A stretch of 64,000 nucleotides of DNA, taken from positions 215,965,622-216,029,621 of the forward strand of contig NC_053039.3 in assembly GCF_002575655.3 (NCBI RefSeq), in the 5' to 3' direction. This document shows, in pieces, positions 44,354 to 56,274 of this stretch. Position 1 is the first letter of the stretch, and the number at the start of each line of letters is the position of its first letter. The translations under genes and the position numbers were made by a program. The stretch is from Aegilops tauschii subsp. strangulata. Its lineage: Eukaryota > Streptophyta > Magnoliopsida > Poales > Poaceae. The notes below the pieces were generated by a model. It saw only the letters and a program-made list of their open reading frames with translations. It was not told where the DNA came from and ran no database searches.

Positions 44354-46902
44354 AATTCATGCTCGTCCTCGAGTAGGTAAATGATGAAAGAAATGATTTA
44401 TGAAGTGTGAATGCTAGCAGGTGCATAAGTTTGATGTTGATAATTTCAATCACCTTTTCTAGCATCACAATATGTCATAACAGTAGCTCAACTCATAGAA
44501 CTTTTCATGATCAAGCAACAAACTATTCACATGTTAAAGTATAGGTCGTAAACTTTCTTGAAAACTAACAAACTATGTTCTCAGTCATCAAACAATTGCA
44601 ATTCATCTTATTTTCAGGAAAAGTCTATGTCAGAGCTTTGATTCAGCAAACTTCACATACTCAACTATCATTTAGTCTTCCATGATTGCTACCACTCAAA
44701 GCATATTTTTAGAACAAAGAGCATTCATCGAACACAGAGAAAGATAGGGGCTTAATGTTTCGCCTCCCAACCTTTTACCTCAAGGGTAATGTCAACACTA
44801 ATAATTCATGCTCAAATATATTTGAATGGCCATATATGCTTAGATCTTTCCATCACATGATGCTTGCCAACTAAAGAGTAGGTTGGAATGAGAAGGAATA
44901 TTACTGACTCTTGCATAAAAGTAAAAGATAGACCCTTCGCAGAGGGAGGCAGGGATTTGCAGAGGTGCCAGAGCTCGAAGCAAAAACAGAGATGAAAATA
45001 ATTTTGAGAGGTATGCTTTCATTGTCAACATAACGACCAAGAGTTCCCAATATCTTCCATACTACATACATTATAGGCAGTTCCCAAACAGAAAGGTAAA
45101 GATTTTTAGTCCCCCTCCACCAACAATCATCAATCCATGGCTTGCCCGAAACAACGGGTGCCTCCAACTAACATCAAACCTGGGGGAGTTTTGTTTGCAT
45201 TTATTTTTGATTTGATTTTGATCTTTTGATAATGGGACTAGGCATCCTAGTTACCAGCCATTTTCTCGTGAATGATGAGCGGAGTCCACTCATCGTGAGA
45301 ATAACCCACCTAGCATGGAAGATACTGCTAGCCCCTAGTCGCTACATGAGCGATTCGGGCATACAAAACAGATTATTATTTGAAGGTTTAGAGTTTGGCA
45401 CATGCAAATTTACTTGGAACGGCAGGTAAATAACGCATATAGGTAGATATGGTGGACACTCATGGAAGAAACTTGGTTCAAGGGATTTGGATGCACAAGC
45501 AGTATTCCCGCTTAGTACAGATATTTTGGCTAGCAAAGGATTCTAAATAGCTAGCACCACATGTTAGAGGATCCAAAACAATATAACTTATACAAATATA
45601 CCCAAGCATAACTCATTATGTTGTCTTCCTTGTCCAACTTCAACTAATTTGCTCAGGTTTGGAAATAATTAATGGGGATCACAATCATAGAAGATGTCCA
45701 AGATAGTATTATATGTGACATCTCTCTTCCTTCAATATTCTTTCATGAATTGTTCAAGTGACCAATACAAAGTTTGTTAACCTTCAATAAATTTACCACC
45801 TCTACTTCTTATATGTAAAATCATTACCCCCCATGGGATAAGAATATGAAACACATATAATTTCAGATTTATGACATTCAACTCATTCGACTATTTACTC
45901 ATAGGATATAAGTGAAGCACACGAGTAAATGACAAACTACTCCAAAAAGATATGAGTGAAGATCAATGAGTAGTTAAATAATTATGTAGCTTTGTGAAGA
46001 CTCTCTCTCATTTAAGAATTTCAGATCTTGGTATTTTATTCAAACAGCAAGTAAGTCTGAAGAAAATAAAATGACGCTCCAAGCAAAACACATATCATGT
46101 GGTGAATAAAAATATAGCTCCAAGTAAAGTTACCGATGAACGAAGACGAAAGAGGGGATGCCTTCCGGGGCATCCCCAAGCTTAGGCTCTTGGTTATCAT
46201 TGAATATTACCTTGGGGTGCCTTGGTCATCCCCAAGCTTAGGAACTTGCCACTCCTTGTTCCATAGTCCATCGAATCTTTACCCAAAACTTGAAAACTTC
46301 ACAACACAAAACTTAACAGAAAACTCGTAAGCTCCGTTAGCGAAAGAAAACAAAACACCACTTCAAGGTACTGTAATGAACTCATTCTTTCTTTTTATTA
46401 GTGTTAAATATACTGTATTCCAACTTCTCTATGGTTTATAAACTATTTTACTAGCCATAGATTCATCAAAATAAGCAAGCAACACAATAAAAACAGAATC
46501 TGTCAAAAACAGAACAGTCTGTAGTAATCTGTATCAAACGTATACCTCTGGAACTCCAAAAATTCTAAAATAAATTGGTGGAGCTTAGGAATTTGTATAG
46601 TAATCATCTGCAAAAAGAATCAACTAAATAGCACTCTCCAGTAAAAAGTTGAAGCTGATCTCGTGAGCGCTAAAGTTTCTGTTTTTTACAGCATGATCAT
46701 AAAGACTTCACCCAAGTCTTCCCAAAGGTTCTACTTGGCACAACCACTAATTAAAACACAAAACCACATCTAAACAGAAGCTAGATGGATTATTTATTCC
46801 TAAACAGAACAAAAAAGCAAGAAACTAAAATAAAATTGGGTTGCCTCCCAACAAGCGCTAACGTTTAATGCCCCTAGCTAGGCACGATGATTTCAATGAT
46901 GC
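44354..46902 (-). other. Non-coding interior of the layer-3 element
   Basis: 2.5 kb without a credible gene; no pol motif in any frame. AT-rich, with the polypurine-like 13-mer at 46171-46183 and 46227-46239. Confidence 0.6.
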
Positions 46903-48801
46903 TCACATAAAAGATAAGAATTGAAACATAAAGAGAGCATCATGAAGAATATGACTAGAAAATTTAAGTCTAACCCACTTCCTATGCATAGGGACTTTGT
47001 GAGCAAACAACTTATGGGAACAATAATCAACTTGCATAGGAAGGTAAAACAAGCATAACTTCAAGATTTTAAGCATATAGAGAGGAAACTTGATATTATT
47101 GCAATTCCTACAAGCATATATTCCTCCCTCATAATAATTTTCAGTAGCATAATGAATGAATTCAACAATATAACCAGCACCTAAAGCATTCTTTTCATGA
47201 TCTACTTGCATAGAAATTTTACTACTCTCCACATCAGCAAAATTCTTCTCATTCGGAATAGTGGGAGTATCATAAGAGACTTGAATACTATAAATTGTTT
47301 CCACATTAAAAGAGTAATGTTCCGAAAAAGGGTAATCATAATCATGACAAATTTTATAAATATAATCATCACTACTTTTTATAGCATAACTTTCATCACA
47401 ATAATCATCATAAGTAGCAACTTCGTTCTCATCATAATCGATTGAAACCTCTTCCAAGATAGTGGAATCATTGCTAAATAAAGTCATGACCTCTCCAAAT
47501 CCACTTTCATCACTATAATCATCATAAGTAGGAGGCATGCTATCATTATTATAAATTTTCATATCAAAACTTGGGAGACTAAAAATGTCATCTTCATTAA
47601 ACGTAGCATCCCCAAGCTTGGGACAAACATTAATTGCAGCAAATATATTCTCAAAAACATCATCTTCATCAAACATAGCATCCCCAAGCTTGGGCCTTTT
47701 CATATCATAAGCATAATCACTCTCATCATTAATAGTATGGATAGCACCAATAGTATAGCAATTATCATATTCTTCCAAGCAAGTGCCAAAAAGATTTTCA
47801 AGATCATAAGAAGTATCATTATCTTCCCAATCATAATCATCACAACAAGCAATAGGCATAACGAGATCATCATCAAATGCATCATCTTCCACAATTATTT
47901 TTGATTCATTTTCATGGGGCACAACAATAATAGGAGCAACATTATTTGGGAGAGATATCTTTTTACCTCTCTTCCTCTTTGTTTTCTTCTTCTTCACCTC
48001 ATGTGTGGGTTCAATCTTCTTTTCGGAGCTCCTTATTAAAGAGATTGGTCGAATAGAAGGCTCCTCCTCGTTACCTGATTCATCATAAGAAATAATAGGA
48101 GAATATTGGGAGGTCTCTTCCCTTTCGTTAGCATTCTCTTCATCTTCTATTTGTTTTATTTTCTTTATGTAATTGGCAATATAAGGATTTTCAATGCAAT
48201 TCACCGCACAATACATATAAATCTCTTCTAGATCAAAACCAAGAAGTTTATAATGGGCAAATTCTGGAAGATGACTAGTTATATGTTTCATTTCTTCACA
48301 ACCCATAAGCAAGCTAAGTTCATTATAATGTGCAAGGGAAATCAACTCATCACAATTTTTGGACACGATTAGATCATGAAACAATTTGCATCGGATAGCT
48401 AAATGACCACTTTCATTGCAAAGTTCACAAGTACGGCCAAGAAAATTTAAATCTTCAGCACAAACATCTAGCCTTTCTTGCAACAATTTAGTTTCTAAAT
48501 GCTTATGCCTCTTGCAATATCTATCTTCCCTATTTGGTGTGTACTTAAAAACCCAATGCACTCCACAAAAATTGACATGTTTATAGGAGGCATTTTCATC
48601 ATAACTAGTGCAATCATCATTAATACTATGGATATTCAAGGAGTTCATACTAACAATATTGCAACCATGCTCATCATTCAAAGATTTAGTGCCAAACATT
48701 TTAATGCATTCTTCTTCTAACACTTTGGCACAATTTTCCTTTCCATCATACTCACAAAAGATACTAAAAAGATGAAGCGTATGAGACAAACTCAATTCCA
48801 T
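46903..48801 (-). CDS. 632-aa acidic protein with CCHC zinc knuckle, sole ORF of the layer-3 element
   Basis: Complete frame from ATG (48799-48801), only 100 nt after the primer binding site, to TAA. The N-terminal third is cysteine-rich. Residues 125-138 (CELCNESGHLAIRC) form a perfect CX2CX4HX4C zinc knuckle, the nucleic-acid-binding motif of Gag nucleocapsids. A strongly basic stretch (KKKKTKRKRGKK) follows near residue 270 and could be a nuclear or RNA-binding signal. The rest is acidic with many Asp/Glu/Tyr runs. The phrase PKLGDA occurs twice, each encoded over a polypurine-like motif. I see no capsid core, protease or polymerase. It may bind element RNA for packaging by a helper. That is inference; the family is not known to me. 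Lack of any stop in 632 codons, next to wrecked neighbours, suggests recent selection or youth. Confidence 0.8.
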   Translation of the reverse strand: MELSLSHTLHLFSIFCEYDGKENCAKVLEEECIKMFGTKSLNDEHGCNIVSMNSLNIHSINDDCTSYDENASYKHVNFCGVHWVFKYTPNREDRYCKRHKHLETKLLQERLDVCAEDLNFLGRTCELCNESGHLAIRCKLFHDLIVSKNCDELISLAHYNELSLLMGCEEMKHITSHLPEFAHYKLLGFDLEEIYMYCAVNCIENPYIANYIKKIKQIEDEENANEREETSQYSPIISYDESGNEEEPSIRPISLIRSSEKKIEPTHEVKKKKTKRKRGKKISLPNNVAPIIVVPHENESKIIVEDDAFDDDLVMPIACCDDYDWEDNDTSYDLENLFGTCLEEYDNCYTIGAIHTINDESDYAYDMKRPKLGDAMFDEDDVFENIFAAINVCPKLGDATFNEDDIFSLPSFDMKIYNNDSMPPTYDDYSDESGFGEVMTLFSNDSTILEEVSIDYDENEVATYDDYCDESYAIKSSDDYIYKICHDYDYPFSEHYSFNVETIYSIQVSYDTPTIPNEKNFADVESSKISMQVDHEKNALGAGYIVEFIHYATENYYEGGIYACRNCNNIKFPLYMLKILKLCLFYLPMQVDYCSHKLFAHKVPMHRKWVRLKFSSHILHDALFMFQFLSFM

Positions 48802-48900
48802 TTTTTTTGTAGTTTTCTTTGATAAACTAAACTAGTGCTAAAACAAGAAACAAAAAGATTCGATTGCAAGATCTAAAGATATACCTTCAAGCACTCACCT

Positions 48901-48917
48901 CCCCGGCAATGGCGCCA
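48901..48917 (-). other. Primer binding site of the layer-3 element, tRNA-Asp type with one mismatch
   Basis: The minus strand reads TGGCGCCATTGCCGGGG, one base from the perfect tRNA-Asp complement found in element A. It is 9 nt from the LTR. Confidence 0.8.
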
Positions 48918-48926
48918 GAAACTGCT

Positions 48927-50588
48927 TGATGTCTACTACACAACCTTCTTCTTGTAGACGTTGTTGGGCCTCCAAGTGCAGAGGTTTGTAGGACAGTAGC
49001 AAATTTCCCTCAAGTGGATGACCTAAGGTTTATCAATCCGTGGAAGGCGTAGGATGAAGATGGTCTCTCTCAAACAACCCTGCAACCAAATAACAAAGAG
49101 TCTCTTGTGTCCCCAACACACCCAATACAATGGTAAATTGTATAGGTGCACTAGTTCGGCGAACAGATGGTGATAGAAGTGCAATATGGATGGTAGATAT
49201 AGGTTTTTGTAATCTGAAAATATAAAAACAGCAAGGTAGCAAGTGATAAAAGTGAGCGTAAACGATATTGCAATGCGTTGAAACAAGGCCTAGGGTTCAT
49301 ACTTTCACTAGTGCAAGTTCTCTCAACAATAATAACATAATTGGATCACATAACTATCCCTCAACATGCAACAAAGAGTCACTCCAAATTCACTAATAGC
49401 AGAGAACAAACGAAGAGATTATGGTAGGGTACGAAACCACCTCAAAGTTATTCTTTCCAATCAATCCATTGGGCTATTCCTATAAGTGTCACAAACAGCC
49501 CTAGAGTTTGTACTAGAATAACACCTTAAGACACAAATCAACCAAAACCCTAATGTCACCTAGATACTCCAATGTCACCTCAAGTATCTGTGGGTATGAT
49601 TATACGATATGCATCACACAATCTCAGATTCATCTATTCAACCAACACATAGAACCTCAAAGAGTGCCCCAAAGTTTCTACCGGAGAATCAAGACGAAAA
49701 CGTGTGCCAACCCCTATGCATAGGTTCATGGGCGGAACCCGCAAGTTGATCACCAAAACATACATCAAGTGAATCACGTGATATCCCATTGTCACCACAG
49801 ATACTCACGGCAAGACATACATCAAGTGTTCTCAAGTCATTAAAGACTCAATCCGATAAGATAACTTCAAAGGGAAAACTCAATCCATTACAAGAGAGTA
49901 GAGGGGGAGAAGCAACATAAGATCCAACTATAATAGCAAAGCTCGTGATACATCAAGATCGTGCCAAATCAAGAACACGGGAGAGAGAGATCAAACACAT
50001 AGCTACTGGTACATACCCTCAGCCCTGAGGGTGAACTACTCCCTCCTCGTCATGGAGAGCGCCGGGATGATGAAGATGGCCACCGGTGAGGGTTCCCCCC
50101 TCCGGCAGGGTGCCGGAACAGGGTCCCGATTGGTTTTTGGTGGCTACAGAGGCTTGCGGCGGCGGAACTCCCGATCTCTTCTGTTCCCCGATCGTTTTAG
50201 GGTATATGGGTATATATAGGAGGAAGAAGTACGTCAGGGGACCACGAGGGGCCCATGAGGGTGGAGGGCATGCCCTAGGGGGTGGGCTCGCCCCCCTACC
50301 TCCTGGCTCCCTCGTTTCTTTCCTGACGTGCACTCCAAGTCTATCAGGCTGCTTTCCTTCCAAAAATAACTTCTCCAGAAGGATTCATTCCGTTTCGACT
50401 CCGTTTGATATTCGTTTTCTTCGAAACACTGAAACAAGGGAAAAAACAGAAACTGGCACTGGGCTCTGGGTCAATAGGTTAGTCCCAAAAATAATATAAA
50501 AGTGTTTAGTAAAGCCCATAAACATCCAAAATAGATAATATAATAGCATGAATACTTCATAAATTATAGATACGTTGGAGACATATCA
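48927..50588 (-). repeat. 5' LTR of the layer-3 element (1,662 bp)
   Basis: Partner of 42677-44339; by eye only a few dozen single-base differences. TATA-like CCTATATATACCC at 50211-50220 on the minus strand. Confidence 0.9.
50211..50220 (-). promoter_or_regulatory. TATA box in the 5' LTR of the layer-3 element
   Basis: The minus strand reads CCTATATATACCC, about 370 nt into the LTR. Confidence 0.5.
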
Positions 50589-50593
50589 CAACG

Positions 50594-50685
50594 TCGTGCA
50601 CGTTCGTAGTCGGATCGTCAAAGTCGGCTCCACCAAATCGATAGTTATCATCTCATCGAAAGATCAGGACACCCCGCCTCTATCA
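50594..50685 (+). repeat. 5' LTR of element D, second part (92 bp)
   Basis: Continues the LTR after the CAACG duplication and ends GCCTCTATCA, matching 57449-57540. Confidence 0.85.
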
Positions 50686-50687
50686 AG

Positions 50688-50697
50688 TGGTATCAGA
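50688..50697 (+). other. Primer binding site of element D, tRNA-iMet type
   Basis: TGGTATCAGA, two bases inside the LTR end. Only ten bases match the initiator-Met site; the sequence diverges after that. Confidence 0.75.
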
Positions 50698-51833
50698 TTT
50701 CCAGGTTGCTCGGTGAGATTTTACAGTTTTTCATTGTTTAGATCGAGTCTGTTCTTCATACCTAAAGTCCACGAAAAAGCCAAAAAAATTAGGGTTAGTT
50801 CATCATATTCGAACCAGTCTGAGCCTTTGCATAGTCTTTTCAGTATTTTGCTTTGTTGAATTTGCGGTTGCATCGTCATGTCAAGTTGTTGGTCTTAGCG
50901 TCTAGTTTCCCTTAGAGTTTTGAGTTCTGTTCACAAGTTGTCACGCCACCGCCGCACCATCGTCATCGCTCCTGCCATCTACCACCGCCGCTTATCCGCC
51001 ACCAATCCGTATCCATATACCACCACCGCTGCCATATCTTACCATCATATATCCACCACCAATCCGAGTTCTTCTCATATTATGTTTGTTTTCGAGATCC
51101 ATCTAATTTCCGATTCGTGTTTTCTTGCCTGAGTAGGTTTTGAAAAAAAAGAGTCTAGAGACCCCCGGGCAGTTTTTAGGCCAAAATTTCGGCGACCAAA
51201 AATATTTTTCCCTATCCTATTTTTAGGTCCCAGGGAGCGTTTTGAGATACTCGCCATCAGTGATTTTTTGTCGCACTTTTTCGTCGTCGTTGCCCTGATT
51301 TCCGAAAAAAAATTGTGAAAAAAAATTTCGTGCCTATCCTGTTAGTTTGACTTGGGAAGAGTTTTGAGACACTCATCATTATAGTGATTTTTCGCAAAAA
51401 AAAAGAGGAGTGCAAAAAAAGAGCAAAAAAAAATTCAGAGTGTGCTTTTCCCTTGTTTACGTGTCGCGCCGTGATTTTGTTCGTGTGTAGGCTCGCGTCT
51501 CTAGTACGGTCTAGCCTAGGACCAGCACAGTACCGTCGTTGAGCGTTTATTCAACTTTGCATCTCCGAATTGAGTATTGCTGACCCTTTTTGCTACCATA
51601 TTATAAGCCTTCCCAGCTCCACATACATCTACGTCGTGCGTTTGACTCTCCCTGGTAATCGCTCTATCCAAGCTTTGAGAGTTTTGACTACAACGGTTGC
51701 CGATCACCACCTGGTGCTTGGTAAGAACTGGTAAGAATTTGAGATTTGCTTGACGGATTTGTGACGCCCCACCACCACCATTTTCTAGTAGTTTGTAGGA
51801 TCATATTCTTGTGTGTTTCTACTGCTGCTAACC
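50698..51833 (+). other. Leader of element D
   Basis: 1.1 kb with no gene seen. It has a CCACCACCGC-rich stretch near 50945-51065 and A-rich runs near 51300-51435. Confidence 0.55.
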
Positions 51834-53720
51834 ATGGCAGGATCACAAGTCGATGAGACTGACTGGGAGAACATGACGAATAAGCAGTTGCATGATAAAT
51901 TTCAGCAAGTGATGACTGAACAGGTGCAAGATGTGCTGAACAATTTTGAAGAAGCCATGAATAAGATAACCGGCCTTGAGAAGACATTCGAAACAAAGCT
52001 CGATAACAAATTTAATGAACTACTTACGCGTCTTCCACAACCACCACCGGCTGCACCTGCCGCACCTCTGCCACAACAACGACGACGACGACTACCTCCA
52101 CGTCGCGAAACAGCCCTCAGCCGAGCGAGCCGTGTCCCTCTTCAGCCTGGCCAAACTGTTGGTGTTGTTGTTGATACTTTTCTGGCTCCTGCTGCTGATG
52201 AGAAGTAGGATGATTATGCGGGAGATTACGAGGATGAGGTTGATCAAAATCAGAACTACGTGCAACCACCAGCACCACAACCACCAGGTCGTCCACATGC
52301 AAATAATCGCAATGGTTGGGCTGCACCACCCCCTCAGGTACGAGATCATGACCATCTCCCTAAACTAAAATTGAATATTCCACCATTTGAGGGTAGATAC
52401 GTTCCTGATATATATCTTACTTGGGAGTTACAAACCGAATAACGTTTTACATGTTTAGAATATCCTGAGGAGAGACGTGTTGCTGCTGCACTTTGTGCTT
52501 TCACTAGTTTTGCTTGTGTGTGGTGGTCTGAACATCATAGATTATATTTGGATAATATTCCAACTACTTGGGCTCCTTTGAAAACTGCTATGCATACTCG
52601 TTGGGTTCCACCATATTATCAACGTGAATTACTTCAAAAATTGCAGCGTTTAAGACAAGGAAAAAATTCTGTAGAGGAATATTATCAGGAATTACAAACT
52701 AGCATGATTAGATGTGGTATTGTTGAGGATAATGAAGCTATGCTTGCACGTATTATGGGTGGATTAAATAGAGAGATTCAGACAATTCTAGAGTATAAGG
52801 AGTATAATAATATCACTCGTTTATTCCATCTTGCTTGTAAAGCTGAACGTGAAGTGCAGGATCGACAGGCATTGGCACGAACTAACTTTTCTGCAGGTCA
52901 ACCTTCCTCATGGACACCGCATGCATCCTCTACTTCCACACATTCTACTGCATCGGCACCTCCATCAGCTGCCACCTCCAGTCGTGATACAAGAAAGCAG
53001 GCACAACCACCACTATCTACCAAGAGCACACCTGTCGGGCATGTACAGAGCTCTTCTTCTTCCATGGCATCAACAGGGCACACAAGTTATATTATTTGTC
53101 GTCGTTGTAAGGGAAGAGGTCATTATGCGAGAGAATGCAAATCTCAGCGTGTGATGATTGCTACTGAGGATGGTGGTTATGAGTCCGCTAGTGACTATGA
53201 TGAGGAGACTTTGGCTCTTATTACACGTGAAGAACACAGTGAAGATGATTCTGAAAATGAGACGCAATACATGGCTCCAGAAGATGCTAACAGGTATGAA
53301 TGTTTAGTTGCTCAACGTGTTTTGAGTGTGGAGGTTACACAAGCTAAGCAAAATCAGAGGCATAATTTGTTCCATACAAAGGGAGTTGTGAAGGAACGTT
53401 TTGTTCGCGTCATCATAGATGGAGGGAGATGCAACAACTTGGCTAGCATGGAGATGGTGGAGAAGCTATCTATCACCACAAGACCACATCCACATCCTTA
53501 CTACATCCAATGGTTCAACAACAGCGGCAAGGTTAAGGTAACACGTACTGTTCGGGTGCATTTTAGTATCTCTACATATGCTGATTATGTTGATTGTGAT
53601 GTGGTACCTATGCAAGCATGTTCCTTATTACTTGGTAGACCATGGCAATTTGATAAAAAATTGTACACCATGGTAGAAACAATCAGTATACTCTTGTTCA
53701 TAAGGATACAAATATTACTT
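51834..53720 (+). pseudogene. gag and protease of element D, two in-frame stops
   Basis: ATG at 51834 (MAGSQVDETDW). The same frame continues to 53732 with only two interruptions: TAG at 52206-52208 and TAA at 52440-52442. Between and after them lie the gag core (LNIPPFEGRYVPDIYL, then VWWSEHHRLYLDNIP and VEEYYQELQ), a zinc knuckle CRRCKGRGHYAREC (CX2CX4HX4C) near 53095, and a protease-like segment with VIIDGGRCNNLAS and SLLLGRPWQFD, again with DGG. The TAA is one C-to-T step from CAA. A frameshift near 53660 moves the linker to another frame. Gag would build the particle and the protease would mature the polyprotein. Confidence 0.8.
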
Positions 53721-54088
53721 TGCTTCCTATGACTCCTGATTCCATTTTGAAAGATGATATTCATAGAGCTAATAAAGCAAAACAGGAGAAAAATAAGAGT
53801 GAAAATCAGATTGTGGCAAAAGAATTTGAGCAACAAATGAAGCCTAATAATAAACCATCTAGTGTTGCTTCTGAAATTAAATTGAAAAGTGCATGTTTAT
53901 TTGCCACCAAATCTGATATTGATGAGCTAGATTTTAGCAAATCTGTTTGTTATGCTTTTGTGTGCAAAGAGGCATTATTTTCATTCGAGGACGTGCCTTC
54001 CTCTTTGCCTCCTGCCGTCGCTAACATTTTGCAGGAATGCCACCGGGATTACCACCTTTTTGTGGGATTGAGCATCAAATTGACTTAA
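53720..54088 (+). pseudogene. Protease-to-RT linker of element D
   Basis: Open in its own frame between two frameshifts (near 53660 and 54040). It starts PMTPDSILKDDIHRANKAK and is Lys-rich, then [16 protein letters not shown], the usual lead-in to the PPGLPP phrase that opens RT in the next frame. No enzyme domain; it joins protease and RT in the polyprotein. Confidence 0.65.
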
Positions 54089-56274
54089 TTCCCGGTGCAT
54101 CGCTACCCAACCGTGCACCATACCGTACCAATCCAGAGGAGACGAAGGAGATTATGCGTCAAGTCCAGGAGCTGCTCGACAAAGGTTATATTCGTGAATC
54201 CCTTAGTCCTTGTGTTGTTCCTATTATTCTAGTGCTGAAAAAGGATGGTACATTGCGTATGTGTGTTGATTGTAGAGGCATTAATAATATTACTATTTGT
54301 TATCGTCATCCTATTCCTAGGCTAGATGGTATGCTTGATGAATTGAGTGGCTCTACAATATTCTCCAAAATTGATTTGCGTAGTGGATACCATCAAATTC
54401 GTATGAAATTGGGAGATGAATGGAAAACTGCATTTAAAACTAAGTTTGGTTTATATGAGTGGTTAGTCATGCCTTTTGGGTTAAGTAATGCACCTAGTAC
54501 TTTCATGAGATTAATGAACGAAGTTTTACGTGCTTTCATTGGACGATTTGTGGTAGTCTATTTTGATGATATGCGGATTTATAGTAAATCTTTGGAGGAT
54601 CATTTGGACCATTTACATGTTGTTTTTATTTCTCTACGTGATGCACGTTTGTTTGGTAACCTTGGAAAGTGCACCTTTTGCACCGACCGAGTATCTTTTC
54701 TTGGCTATGTTGTTACTCCACAGGGAATTGAAGTTGATAAAGCCAAGATTGAAGCTATTGAGAGTTGGCCGCAGCCCAAAATGGTCACACAAGTGAGGAG
54801 TTTCCTTGGCCTCGCTGGTTTCTATAGGCGTTTTGTGAGAGATTTCTGCACCATTGATGCACTTCTCAACAAGCTTACAAAGAAGGATGTGCCTTTTGTT
54901 TGGGGTACCGCACAGGAAGAAGCCTTCACGGTATTGAAAGATAAGTTGACACATGCTCCTTTACTCCAACTTCCTAATTTTAATAAGACTTTTGAGCTTG
55001 AATGTGATGCTAGTGGAATTGGATTAGGAGGTGTGTTATTACAAGATGGCAAACCTGTTGCATACTTTTCTGAAAAATTGAGTGGGCCTAGTCTGAACTA
55101 TTCTACTTATGATAAAGAATTATATGCTCTTGTTCGGACCTTAGAAACATGGCAACATTATTTATGGCCCAAGGAATTTGTTATACATTCTGATCATGAA
55201 TCTTTGAAACACATTAAAAGTCGAGTAAAACCGAACCGTATACATGCTAAATGGGTTGAATTCATTGAGACTTTCCCTTATGTCATTAAACACAAGAAGG
55301 GTAAAGAAAATGTTACTGCTGATGCATTGTCTCGTCGTTATACTATGCTTTCACAACTTGCCTTTAAAATATTTGGTTTGGAGACCATCAAAGATCAATA
55401 TGTGCATGATGCTGAATTTAAAGATGTATTGCAGAATTGTAAGGAAGGGAGAACTTGGAACAAGTTCGTCGTTAACAATGGATTTGTGTTTCGTGCTAAC
55501 AAGCTATGCATTCCAGCTAGCTCCGTTCGTCTTTTGTTGTTGCAGGAGGCGCATGGAGGAGGATTAATGGGACACTTTGGCGTGAAGAAGATGGAGGATA
55601 TACTTGCTACACATTTCTTTTGGCCAAAGATGAGACGGGATGTTGAGCGTTTTGTTGCTCGCTGCACTACATGTCAAAAAGCTAAGTCACGACTCAATCC
55701 TCATGGTTTATATATGCCTTTGCATGTACCTAGTGTTCCTTGGGAGGATATATCTATGGACTTTGTTTTAGGTTTACCTCGAACAAAGAAGGGGAGGGAT
55801 AGCATATTTGTTGTCGTGGATAGGTTCTCGAAAATGGCACACTTTATACCATGTCATAAAAGCGATGATGTTGTTAATGTTGCTGATTTGTTCTTTTGTG
55901 AAATTATTCGCTTGCATGGTGTGCCAAATACTATTGTTTTAGATCGTGATACTAAATTTCTTAGCCACTTTTGGAGATGTTTATGGGCTAAGTTGGGGAC
56001 TAAACTGCTTTTTAGTACTACATGTCATCCCCAAACTGATGGACAAACTGAAGTAGTCAATAGAACATTGTCTACCATGCTTAGGGCTGTTTTGAAGAAT
56101 AACAAGAAAATGTGGGAAGAATGCTTGCCTCATATTGAGTTTGCTTATAATTGGTCACTGCATTCTACTACTAAGATGTGCCCTTTTGAAATTGTGTATG
56201 GTTTCCTACCTCGTGCACCTATTGATTTGTTGCCTCTTCCATCTTTGGAGAAGGTTAATTTTGATGCTAAATAA
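54037..56274 (+). pseudogene. Reverse transcriptase, RNase H and integrase of element D (745 codons open)
   Basis: The best preserved pol in the window. RT has [27 protein letters not shown], the [13 protein letters not shown] block and an intact YFDD ([13 protein letters not shown], near residue 175). RNase H has [17 protein letters not shown] and [10 protein letters not shown]. Integrase has [10 protein letters not shown] with CTTCQKAKS (HHCC), then Asp in SMDFVLGLP, Asp in VLDRDTKF and Glu in [11 protein letters not shown]. It ends in TAA at 56272-56274. The same frame resumes right after with the integrase C-terminal block. Before 54037 it is cut from gag by a frameshift. All catalytic residues that I can recognise are present. 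Confidence 0.88.

Larger units (their letters stand above)
42677..50588 (-). mobile_element. Layer-3 non-autonomous LTR retrotransposon with one 632-aa ORF (7.9 kb)
   Basis: LTRs 42677-44339 and 48927-50588 are near-identical; the flanking duplication CAACG (42672-42676, 50589-50593) is exact. The uninterrupted 3' LTR of element D shows the empty site. LTR ends (TGATACGTCTCC), primer site and polypurine tract are those of Athila-type elements like A. However, the 4.6-kb interior has no protease, RT, RNase H or integrase. It holds only one long intact ORF, 100 nt from the primer site, and 2.5 kb of non-coding DNA. It must use proteins of another element, probably an Athila-type relative sharing its ends. 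Confidence 0.9.

Noticed and set aside
54563..54796. Small frames inside pol of element D
   Set aside because: Shadows of the RT frame.
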